Below are positions 35,151 to 45,073 of a stretch of DNA of 64,000 bases, piece after piece. The DNA lies in NCBI GenBank assembly GCA_030522415.1, contig CM060127.1:11386707-11450706 (forward strand), read 5' to 3'. The notes under the pieces were generated by a model that ran no database searches, had not been told where the DNA came from, and saw only the letters and a program-made list of their open reading frames with translations. The stretch's first letter is position 1, and every line of letters starts with the position of its first letter. Position numbers and translations under genes: made by a program. This stretch comes from Channallabes apus. Taxonomy: Eukaryota; Chordata; Actinopteri; Siluriformes; Clariidae.

Positions 35151-35421
35151 TAATTTTTTTTTCAAATTCAAATTTATTTCTAAAGCACCGAATAAAACAA
35201 CAATGTTGACCATAGTGCTGTACAAACAATAAAACAATAAACAACAAGAGACAGATAAAAGACAAAATATAGCCGTATATCTAAAATAGAGTTTAAAAAA
35301 GAAAGAGTTTAAAAAAGAAATACATGACACTAACGCCCTTCACACGTATCCTTGATCGAACGCTATCATAAAAAAATATGTCTTCAGATGGCTTTTAAAC
35401 TGGCCAAGTGTAGGCAAGTCC

Positions 35422-37233
35422 CTAATATATGAAGGCAAACTTCCATAAATTAGGGGCAGCGACCGCAAAAGCGCGGTCCCCTCTAGACCTCATCTTAGGA
35501 ACAACAAGAAGTTTCTGTGATTGAGATCGTAATAATCTCGTTGACTTTTGTTCCTGGATTAGATCAGCAATATAGGTTGGTGCTAAACCATGTAAAGATT
35601 TGAAAACAAATACTAAAATTTTTTTATTTATCCTAAAAGTAACAGGCAACCAATGCAAAGCTTTTAACACCGGAGTAATATGTTCGAATTTGCACGTGCT
35701 TGTAAGCAGTCTTGCAGCCGCATTCTGGACCATCTGCAATCTATTTAAGACTTTATTTTGAGCACCGTAATATAGCGAGTTACAATAATCCAATCTCGAA
35801 ATAACAAATGCATGGATTACCTTTTCCAAATCTTTCTTGGATAAAAAGGACTTTATTTTGGAAATCATCCTCAGTTTAAAGAAGCTCGTTCTAACGATTT
35901 CATTAATTTGCTTGTCAAATTTAAGTGAACTATCACAAATCATCCCCAGATTTTTTACATGATATTTTCTAAACTGGCACAAAGGACCCAGCTTAGATTC
36001 AACTGCGTTATCAGGTTCGGAGGGACCAAATAAAATCAATTCTGTTTTTGATTCATTTAGGCTAAAAAAATTTATAGACATCCATGCCTTAACTTCATTA
36101 AGACAAGCCAGCAATCTTTCTATGGCAGTGGAGTCATTTGACTTAAGTGGTATATACAGCTGTGTATCATCTGCATAGCAGTGAAATGACACACTGTATT
36201 TACGCAGAATTGAACCCAAAGGAAGCATATAGACAGAAAAAAGAAGTGGTGCCAAAACGGACCCCTGTGGAATGCCACACGCTAAAGGTGATGAAATTGA
36301 TGTACATTCACCCATACAAACAGAGAAACGTCTATTTAGGAGGTAGGACTTAGACCAATTTAAAGCATTTCCAGAGATGCCTACACATGTTTCAAGCCGG
36401 GAAATCAGAATATGGTGGTCAACCGTATCAAACGCTGTTGTAAGATCCAGCAGCAGAAGAACAGTCTCATTCCCTTGATCGGGTGACAAAAAAATATCAT
36501 TAAAAACCTTCAATAACACAGTCTCTGTGCTATGGTGATTCTTAAAACCCGACTGAAATACTTCACCAATGTGATTTTCGTCAATAAATGACTCCAGTTG
36601 GGTCAGAACACATTTCTCGAGAATCTTTGCCAGAAATGGAAGTTTTGAGATTGGTCTATGATTGCAAAGAACGCTCTTATCCAGATTTTCTTTTTTCAAC
36701 AAAGGCTGAACTACAGCATGTTTACAATATTCGGGCACAATCCCTGAAAGTACACTTTTATTTATTATAGAAACCATATATGGGCCGACCGGTTCAGTGA
36801 CTTGCTTTAACAGAGGTGTCGGAATAATATCTTGAGGAGCAGAAGTAGGCTTTAGCTTAGAAACAATATCATTAAAAGTAATAATAGAAATAGGCTCAAG
36901 TTGCGATAGATTTGCAGTGATTTCTAGTGCATTCAAAGGCACATATGTACTCTGCTGTATATTATTCCGAATCTCCGATACGCGATCGACAAAGAAGTGT
37001 AAAAAACTTTCACATAAATCAACAGATGAAGCAACAGTTGCCTCTAATTTAGGATTCAGCACAAAATCAATTGTTGAAAACAGGACTCTCGGATTTTGGC
37101 GATTTTTCTCAATAACATTTGCAAAAAAGCTTGTCCTAGCAGATTTTACAGCACGTTGAAATTTAGACAACGAAACTTTCAACATTTCATAAGAGATTTG
37201 CAGCTTTGGACTCTTTCTTCCATTTCCGTTCAC
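35422..37233 (-). pseudogene. L2-like LINE reverse transcriptase
   Basis: About 600 codons are open on the minus strand. Reverse transcriptase motifs occur in order: HRPISKLPFLAKILEKCVL, FQSGFKNHHSTETVLLKV, LLLDLTTAFDTVDHHILI (first catalytic Asp), GIPQGSVLAPLLFSVYMLPL, FHCYADDTQLYIPL (YADD box) and LNESKTELILFGP. The C-terminus SRLDYCNSLYYG, LQMVQNAAARLLT and LHWLPVTFRINKKI is the same family as the copy at 25860-33108. The catalytic core looks intact, but the frame is displaced from the upstream region (37187-37610) and the element lacks a full endonuclease. Confidence 0.88.
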
Positions 37234-37610
37234 ATCTTCTACATTCCCTTCTTAGGGACCTAATTTGTCCATTTAACCATGGAGTTGGTTTGTGCTTTCT
37301 ATGTACCTGCCTAAGAGGCGCTACCTGATCAAGTGTATCCAAACACACAGAGTTAAAAATATTAGCCAACTCATCCACACTAAGATGGGGTGATAAGAGG
37401 TCCATTTTTATATTTTGCAAGGAGTCCTTAAAAATGTCATTAAAATCCCCATGTGTAGTTGATTTTATCGAACGAACCTTTTTGAACTGAACATTGAACT
37501 GACCACCTTTGTTGTTGAATATCGTGGGATTCTCTTTTAAAGTAAACTTGTTAAAGACATTAAAAGCAACTAGTTGTTCGAATTCACATGGAATGGAAAT
37601 GTTATTGGTA
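37187..37610 (-). pseudogene. L2-like LINE endonuclease end and linker
   Basis: Open minus-strand frame upstream of the reverse transcriptase, with KENPTIFNNKGGQFNVQFKK, LDTLDQVAPLRQVHRKHKP and TPWLNGQIRSLRRECRRCER. The TPW-(L/F)-N motif followed by basic residues is typical between endonuclease and reverse transcriptase of L2/CR1 LINEs. A frameshift near 37200 separates it from the next frame. Confidence 0.75.
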
Positions 37611-37894
37611 AGTTGGCCGGTTTTTGTTTCTGTAATGTTGAAAACCTCTCTGTCGGTTTCATGTTATTCTAAAAAAGCAAAAACAAAAATGTTGTTAATA
37701 TTATTATTCTAATGATATCCTGATATAATAGTTAATAGTCAGGTGGACAACGGGGTCATTCCTAAATGGATATTATTTTGTGACTTTGAGTGTATTATCT
37801 CAACATTTAAATGTACTAAATTGACAGAATAATTAAATAATTTAATAATTGTTATGGGCAAGCTGGACTCCAACCCTCATCAGCGCACACGTCA

Positions 37895-38138
37895 GGGGCA
37901 GTGGTGGCTCAGAGGGCTAAGGCACTGAGTTACCGACCGGAAGATCGGCGGTTTAATCCCCAGCTCCACCAGGTTGCCACTGTTGGGCCCTTGAGCAAGG
38001 CCCTTAACCCTATCTGCTCCAGGGGAGCTGTATCATGGCTGACCCTGCGCTTTGATCCCAGTTGCGCTGGGATATGTCGAAGAAGGAATTTCACTGTGCT
38101 GTAATGTGTTATGTGACAAATAAAGGCTTAACTTAATT
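37895..38138 (+). mobile_element. tRNA-derived SINE (HAmo-like)
   Basis: The head ggggcagtggtggctcagag carries the A box and gcggtttaatccccagctcc is a decayed B box. The body gttgggcccttgagcaaggc and ggggagctgtatcatggctg and the tail atgtgacaaataaaggctta match the cyprinid HAmo SINE pattern from memory. A detached piece of the same tail is at about 40905-40940. Confidence 0.75.
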
Positions 38139-38167
38139 CACACTCATTAGTGTAATTGACTGCACAC

Positions 38168-38685
38168 TAAGGCTGCACGATATTAGGAAAATATGCGATA
38201 TGCAATATTTTTGTTGAATATTGCAATAACGATATTTCTTGCGATATAACATTTCCCTAGAGAAATGCATTTATTATTATTATTCGCTATTTTTTAAAAA
38301 TCATTTATATATGTAATGATCATACTAAAATAAACAGGTAATAGATATTTCGTCTGATGTAATTAAATCTAATTCAGGTTAAAAAGAAATTATATGTCAA
38401 GGAAGGTGCAAATATTTAGACTTCAAAACACTATGAATGACTTAAAACCCCTCAGCAGATATTCTGACTTCTGGTTTGCTGTTACTATAAACCTGCCAAC
38501 ACAATATGAATTACTTTCAAACATTACTTTTTATTTTATTACTTATTATTTTATTACTTTTTATTTACATTACATTTATTTATTAACCATACACTCATTG
38601 ATTTCATTTTTGCATCTTGCGATACAGATATTGCGTATACCATTATCGCGATAACGATCATTTTTTAATATATCGTGCAGCCCTA
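38168..38685. mobile_element. Non-autonomous hAT element with 8-bp duplication
   Basis: The ends taaggctgcacgatat and, inverted, tagggctgcacgatat are flanked by ctgcacac at 38160-38167 and 38686-38693. An exact 8-bp target duplication is diagnostic of hAT. The interior is rich in cgatat motifs and non-coding. Confidence 0.9.
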
Positions 38686-38759
38686 CTGCACACCTCCCTT
38701 CTTTTCCCTAACTTCCTCCCCTTTTCACTCTCCTTCCCTATTGTGTTTATCTTAATAAA

Positions 38760-39320
38760 TTGACCCCTTCTGGGGTTTAACTACTTCTGTTCCTGACTTA
38801 TATGGAGCGATATCGCGGACAATATTCCAATGCATTTGCAATTGCGTTTCCCATATGTGGACGCACAAACTGCCATAATTCAAATGCAATTGCAAACTTT
38901 GCATTACCGTTTGCTGTTTCGCCTTTGCAAGCGCACACTGACTGCCAAATTTCAAATGAAAAAACAAAGTCCTTTTGCATTTGTATTTCCCAGGTCTTAC
39001 ACGTCATGAACCTGTCATATTTAAATAGCAAAATCAATCACCACGTTTGCTTTTTCACTTTCTCTGCGCCGTGCGTCAAGCCGGCCAAAATTCAAACGCA
39101 ATCGCTAATCCATTTGCAATTGCATTTCCAACACGTTACACAGAAACCTGTCAATCAGCGTCAGGGGCGGGTCTATACTGTGGGGCGGGATTGTATGGGG
39201 AGTGACGTCACTCGCACTCGCCGACCAAGAGGGGGATATTTGAGCAATGGAGGTGAACCGAGATGATCTCATTTGTTTATCAAGAAATAAACACACAAAA
39301 ATGACAAATCGCATATTTTC
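38760..39320. repeat. Repeat with recurring caattgcattt motifs
   Basis: The motif tttgcaattgc(g/a)tttcc or its inverse (caaatgcaattgcaaa) recurs at about 38830, 38880 and 39112. The segment also has gggcggg-type CpG motifs near 39165-39200. A 154-codon plus frame crosses it but its composition follows the repeat, so I do not call a protein. Probably part of a DNA transposon family. Confidence 0.45.
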
Positions 39321-40060
39321 TTGCTCTGGAGTGGACAGAGAAGTTTTTACAAATAAAAATATTTTTTAGATCTTCTCCTGTTACAGCCTGCTGGAGCTAA
39401 ATCTTTCAGAAACACTGCGTACCGGCGCTTTATACCGATGGAGTCACTAAGGGAGCGTCGAAAAAGTGCATGACCAAGACCCAAGCATTTATTTACAGAA
39501 GAATACACAAGATTACAGAGAAATACCTCACAGGACATCAAACATATTACACTGTTAGGCTGCAGTATGGATTATTTGTTTATTTGTTTGTTTAATTGAT
39601 TAATAAATATTTCAATGTACATTTTAAAATAAATGATTACACAGACAATTCTTGTGGCAATAAAACAGATAATTTATTAAATGAGAGTTGGGGTGTTTTT
39701 TTATTATTAAAATAATAATTATTATTGTAATTGTAAAGATATGTATGAAAATGACTGCACTTTGGTACAGTCTATTATGAGTTGCAAAAAATGACAAATC
39801 AACAGAATTCAATAACTTTTTTGCTATAGAAACTTAGCATTTAGAAAATGTAAAACCAACTGTACTACAATGCACTCTATCCTTGCTAATAACTACAACC
39901 CTTCCCTTTGCAATATTTAGTTTGATATTAATTCAGTTCATTTTCAGTTCATTATTTTTTTGAAAAATTTTTGCATTTCTAAAACAAATGCCTGTATCTG
40001 ATTACAACTGCTAATTAGTCTACAGTTAAAAAAGAGTGCTTGCACAAATTAGGGATGTGT
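39321..40060. other. No gene recognised
   Basis: AT-rich non-coding sequence with short homopolymers. Confidence 0.4.
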
Positions 40061-40080
40061 TGAACCAAGATGATTGACAT

Positions 40081-40565
40081 AACTGATGATTCTATCTACT
40101 TAGAAGATGGTTCTGGCCTCGACTGGTGTTGTCAGCTTTTTCTCTGAGGACTTGACAATTCGATAGTTCAGGACTGGAACTTTCTACAAGTCTATCTGAG
40201 TCTCCATTAACTACTGGACTCCATTTTACATCAACTATTATAACATCAATTAACATCAACTATTATAGCTGAACCTAACACTTAACACTGTATAAATCCA
40301 GATAATTTCCTGCTATCTGTTTCCCCCAGATGAGGATGGGTTCCCTGTTGAGTCTGGTTCCTCTCAAGGTTTCTTCCTATTACCATCTCAGGGAGTTTTT
40401 CCTTGCCACTGTCGCCCTCGGGCTTGCTCACCAGGGAATATCTGAACATTTTGATTCATACACATTCACATTCCATACAAACTTAAATAGTTCTTTTGAT
40501 TGTGTAAAGCTGTTTAGAGACAATGTCAATTGTTAAAAGCGCTATATAAATAAAATTTAATTGAA
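40081..40565 (+). mobile_element. 3' end of L2-like LINE
   Basis: Contains atgaggatgggttccctgtt, ttcctctcaaggtttcttcc, ttttccttgccactgtcgcc and the tail cgctatataaataaaattta, in the same order as at 32830-33100. No coding part is retained. Confidence 0.8.
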
Positions 40566-41235
40566 TATAAAAAAAAGCACATATAACTAAATATAACATA
40601 TACTGAACAACAATTGAGCTCAAGCTATTTCGCATACATCATATAAATATGAGTGTGAGTTAAAAATGATCCGCACTCTGGTTATATTTAAACTGTTGTC
40701 CGCTTTCCGTTCAAGGCTCCTGTCTCCCCAGTCTCTGCTGTGCAGGTGTGAACATAACACATCCTTTCATTTGTAACTGTGGTGTCAGCATAAATCTATT
40801 TTTATTCTAGTTAAGTTTTAATTTTCCTATCGTATTTCTTTATTTATATTTATTTCTTACAATAAGATTTAATTCTCTTTTTAAGGTCACTTACTGTACT
40901 GTGTATGACTGTGTATGTGACGAATAAAATTTTAATTTGAACTAGATTAACATTTTTTTCTGATGTTAGAGAGACAAAGAATTCGTGGGTCAGAGGACCC
41001 TCCTTCTTCTCAGTTGGGGAAAATAAAGCAGACGGTATAGCAATATGATTTTATAACAACAAGATTAAAACTGTTAAAAGCCGAGAAATAATTCCAGGTA
41101 GACTCATGTTCATAGATGTCTTTTACTGTGGTCAGAAAATGTTAATAATTAATCTGTATACAGCGCAAGACACGGTTAGGAAAATCCAATTATTTAGAAA
41201 ACTTAAAATGTTATTACTGTATGTGTTGGATTCCC
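40566..41235. other. No gene recognised
   Basis: AT-rich. The part after about 41100 may be decayed upstream endonuclease sequence of the LINE remnant that follows. Confidence 0.35.
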
Positions 41236-41557
41236 GAGAGTAATCTGTGGTGACTATAACACTATTACTGACGAAAATTATCGGATTTCAGATAAATTGT
41301 GTAAAATTAGGAGAGAAGGCCCCTTCTTAAGAACCATGATGAATGAACACCAATGGCTGGATACTTTTAGAATTTTATTTCCAATTAAGACTGACTTTAC
41401 AAGATTTGATGTTACCTGCAAAACCCGGATTGATAGAATCTACATTAGCAACAATTTTGGAGTGAAATATTATAAGACTAAATTATTAATTGACTCAGAC
41501 CATCTATCTGTTATGTGTGGACTTCATTTTAAAAATGTTCCAAAAGTTAGATTTTGA
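41236..41557 (+). pseudogene. L1-type LINE endonuclease fragment
   Basis: Contains CGDYNTI (GDFN-type motif), then WLDTFRILFP, RIDRIYISN and LIDSDHLSVMC. The order GDFN, RIDRIY and SDH is the C-terminal half of the apurinic/apyrimidinic endonuclease of L1/Tx1-type LINEs. It ends directly at the Tc1 insertion at 41563. One frame change lies near 41300. No reverse transcriptase follows. Confidence 0.6.
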
Positions 41558-41562
41558 AGTTA

Positions 41563-43141
41563 CAAACCGGATTCCAAAAAAGTTGGGACACTAAACAAAT
41601 TGTGAATAAAAACTGAATGCAATGATGTGGAGATGGCAAATGTCAATATTTTATTCAGAATGGAACATAGATGACAGATCAAAAGTTTAATCCGAGAAAA
41701 TTTATCATTTTAAAGGAAAAACATGTTGATTACAAATTTCACGGTGTCAACAAATCCCAAAAAAGTTGGGACAAGTAGCAATAAGAGGCTGGAAAAAGTA
41801 AATTTGAGCATAACGAAGAGCTGGAAGACCAATTAACAGTAATTAGGTTAATTGGCAACATGATTGGGAATAAAAAGAGCTTCTCAGAGTGGCAGTGTCT
41901 CTCAGAAGCCAAGATGGGTAGAGGATCACCAATTCCCACAATGTTGCACAGAAAAATAGTGGAGCAATATCAGAAAGGTGTTACCCAGCGAAAAATTGCA
42001 AAGACTTTGCAGTTATCATCATCAACTGTGCATAATATCATCCGAAGATTCAGAGAATCTGGAACAATCTCTGTGCGTAAGGGTCAAGGGCGTAAAACCA
42101 TACTGGATGCCCGTGATCTCCGGGCCCTTAAACGACACTGCACCACAAACAGGAATGCTACTGTAAAGGAAATCACAGAATGGGCTCAGGAATACTTCCA
42201 GAAACCATTGTCAGTGAACACAATCCACCGTGCCATCCGCCGTTGTAAGCTGAAACTCTACAGTGCAAAGAATAAGCCATTTCTAAGCAAGATCCACAAG
42301 CACAGGCGTTTTCATTGGGCCAGGGATCATTTAAAATGGAGTGTGGGAAAATGGAAGACTGTTCTGTGGTCAGACGAGTCACGATTCGAAGTTCTTGTTG
42401 GAAATGTGGGACGCCATGTCATCCGGACCAAAGAGGACAAGGACAACCCAAGTTGTTATCAACGCTCAGTTCAGAAGCCTGCATCTCTGATGGTATGGGG
42501 TTGCATGAGTGCGTGTGGCATGGGCAGCTTGCATGTCTGGAAAGGCACCATCAATGCAGAAAAATATATTCAGGTTCTAGAACAACATCTAGTCATCTCT
42601 TTCAGGGAAGACCCTGCATTTTTCAACAAGATAATGCCAGAGCACATTCTGCATCAATCACAACATCATGGCTGCGTAGGAGAAGGATCTGGGTACTGAA
42701 ATGGCCAGTCTGCAGTCCAGATCTTTCCCCTATAGAGAAGATTTGGCGCATCATAAAGAGGAAGGTGCGACAAAGAAGGCCCAAAACGATTGAACAGTTA
42801 GAGGCCTGTATTAGACAAGAATGGGAGAGCATTCCTATTTCTAAACTTGAGAAACTGGTCTCCTCGGTCCCCAGACGTCTGTTGAGTGTTGTAAGAAGAA
42901 GGGGAGATGCCACACAGTGGTGAAAATGGCCTTGTCCCAACTTTTTTGGGATTTGTTGACAACATGACATTTTGATTCACCATATTTTTCCCTTAAAATG
43001 ATACATTTTCTCAGTTTAAACTTTTGTTCCGTGATTTATGTTCTATTCTGAATAAAATATTGACATTTGCCATCTCCACATCATTGCATTCAGTTTTTAT
43101 TCACAATTTGTTTAGTGTCCCAACTTTTTTGGAATCCGGTT

Positions 43142-43143
<2 letters not shown>
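41563..43143 (+). mobile_element. Tc1-like transposon, second family, nearly intact
   Basis: The ends caaaccggattccaaaaaag are inverted over about 110 bases with high identity and lie between TA at 41561-41562 and 43144-43145. Length is 1581 bp. Inner repeats (caaatcccaaaaaagttggg and its complement near 42935) lie next to the coding region. Confidence 0.95.
41860..42923 (+). pseudogene. Tc1-like transposase, one frameshift
   Basis: The first frame (from 41860, more likely starting at the ATG of MGRGSPIPTMLHRKIVEQY) has a helix-turn-helix (GVTQRKIAKTLQLSSSTVHN), the second DNA-binding half, and the catalytic start WSDESRFEV (first Asp) and LMVWGCMSACG. Near 42600 an indel moves coding to the next frame, giving PCIFQQDNARAHSA (second Asp) and SPDLSPIEKIWRIIKR (final Glu), ending GDATQW. 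A single indel is the only visible lesion, so the copy decayed recently. Confidence 0.93.

Positions 43144-43205
<62 letters not shown>
43144..43205. repeat. (TA)n microsatellite at Tc1 target site
   Basis: About 30 ta units start exactly at the TA target duplication of the Tc1 element. Confidence 0.95.
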
Positions 43206-43206
<1 letters not shown>

Positions 43207-43362
43207 GTGTTTTCCCGCGGGATGCCGCAATTTAGCGCGCGGCGTGCCACGACTTGCCGGAGGCAACATTCGGGAATTTTAAATAAATGTGTTGCGCATC
43301 ACTGAATATCCGCCAGATGGCGCATGGAAGGACTTTATCTAAAAGCCGGACCAAGTACAACA
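43206..43362. repeat. GC-rich dispersed repeat, copy 2 (inverted)
   Basis: Reverse complement of about 20185-20330, with substitutions and an altered end. Confidence 0.7.
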
Positions 43363-43790
43363 ATGAATGTAAGGACGCGGATGAACAGTGCTGAAGCGAA
43401 CATGAATTTTATTTTGTTTTATAATAGATCTTTCATGATGAATGAGTGTATACTGTATGTGCTTCACATTATCAAACAAAGGAGACAGAAATTATTGAGG
43501 GATCCTCTGAAAAAAGTAAACCTAGCTATCGTTCGTTTAATGTGTTTTTTTCCTCATTCCATTAGTAAAAAAAAAATTTGCTCTTTTTAACTAAAGTGTC
43601 TAATTTATGCTTATGGGTGAATCTTTTTTTTTTTTACTTTAGTATAATTCTGTTTACAGCAGTGAAATATTTCGTTTTGATCAAGGTACTCTTATTAGGT
43701 TGAGTGTGATTTGCGCATGCGCAGTCTTTAGACCATAGTTTTGCCGGTATAATTTTATTTCCGCCTCAAACCGGAGCATGACGTTGAAAC
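43363..43790. other. No gene; possible promoter at 43700-43790
   Basis: Mostly AT-rich. The string gcgcatgcgcag at 43715-43726 is an NRF1-like motif a short distance upstream of the candidate exon at 43920. Confidence 0.35.
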
Positions 43791-43919
43791 AAGTAAGGAA
43801 GGATATCAGAACCTGTATTTCAGTTACTGTTAGTTAAAGCCCCTGATTAAACTTAAATCTAATCCATTCACAAAGGACATTTCTGCTTCAAATGAAAGTT
43901 CGCCGTGTCACATGACCTC

Positions 43920-43995
43920 ATGATGCAGCATTATCACGGACTGAGTCACCTTCTGCTGCGGGCGGAGTTTCTCAAAGAAAACTCCTTTAAACCAG
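43920..43995 (+). CDS. Candidate first coding exon of a small gene
   Basis: ATG at 43920 opens MMQHYHGLSHLLLRAEFLKE and reaches a strong donor (aaaccag|gtaaga) after 76 bases, in phase 1. An NRF1-like motif is about 200 bases upstream and gtcacatgacc (E-box type) just before the start. The composition reads like protein, not repeat. Downstream candidate exons are at 50632 and 50880, with the BEL copy 2 insertion between. An alternative upstream start at about 43785 (MTLKQ then a gtaagg donor) is also possible. The protein is not recognised. Confidence 0.4.
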
Positions 43996-44139
43996 GTAAG
44001 AAAGCAAACTCGTGTCATTTCTATGTTAAATGTATCTCTTATATGAGCAAATTCATGATTTATGTCAGGAACAACTACTTTGTAGATTGAGTTTTGTGTC
44101 CGTGTTTGCTACTGTAGCTAAAACCACCTATATTACCTG

Positions 44140-44884
44140 TGTAGATGCGGTTGGCTTATTTCACTAGTTTTGACGCGTAGCTAATGTCTTAAAGTTTCAC
44201 TCACATGACAGAAGTCCGATCTCTTTGTCTTTTTGTCGTTTATTTGTCAGCATCAAAGAATCAACACTTCATACAGTCGTCTTGAGTAAATCCACTGTTA
44301 TTACAGACACCAGTTGCTGCATCTTGCAAATCTCTGAGTTTTACAACAACCTGTTTGCTGTATCTTGTAGATTACAATCTTGGCTTGGGTATCTAACAAC
44401 ACTCTTGTTGTTTCTTACTTTCCCAGCTTACGTTAGCTTACGGTTACAACAACCTCGTTGCTGTATTTTACATTTCTAGCTTACCGGGAGCTCTCACTAG
44501 CTGACGGTTACAACAACCTCGTTGCTGTATTTAGCATTTCTAGCTTACCGGGAGCTCTCATTAGCTGACGGTCTAAAGCTTGTGTTTCCGTAGCCTTCCA
44601 AATCTATACTGAGCTTTCTAGCATATCACAGTCACACAAATGCATGTAATAGTAGAATGACATCACAGACCAACCTACGATTATCAACTTATGATGCATA
44701 ACTAAGAAATTTAAAGCTTATGGCTTATGTAACAAACTTAATGCTTAATGCTTTACTAATGAATAGAACAAGGTAGAATAAATGAAATAACAGCAAGTAA
44801 AATAAAATAAAATAAACACAACAACAAATTCATAAAAAGTGCGATATTCCAGCACATTGGAATATTCCAGCACACTGGAAAACA
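44140..44884 (-). repeat. BEL copy 2 3' LTR, variant terminus
   Basis: 745 bp with two 64-bp tandem units. At its right end the expected gcgatatggcacttaca is replaced by gcgatattccagcacattgg and a second ttccagcacactgg block, ending aaaaca. The adjacent minus-strand purine tract is agggactggaa. Confidence 0.9.
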
Positions 44885-45073
44885 TTCCAGTCCCTAATTG
44901 ACAGGCATGGAGACTGACAATTATAATTTTGTGTTTTTTTTTTTTTTTTTTTGATAAAGCAATGAAATCAAACATTCTTAACCTTCTAAAACGTTTTAAA
45001 TCTTTTAAGTGTGTAATATTTATCTCAGGTGTTTACATTTGCATATCAGATTTCATAACATATTACCACACAT

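Larger units (their letters stand above)
35155..37670 (-). mobile_element. 5'-truncated L2-like LINE, minus strand
   Basis: The 3' end is at 35155-35230, with a tail of aaatt repeats and cagcactatggtcaacattg on the minus strand. Coding occupies 35422 to about 37610. The apurinic endonuclease is missing except for its last part, so the copy is truncated at the 5' end. Confidence 0.9.

Noticed and set aside
38802..39266. 154-codon plus-strand frame
   Set aside because: Cysteine-rich residues follow the repeated gcaattgc motif. No start context, domain or splice support. Treated as repeat sequence.
41860..42923. Possible active Tc1 transposase
   Set aside because: An indel near 42600 moves the second half of the catalytic domain into another frame, so this copy is not functional as written.
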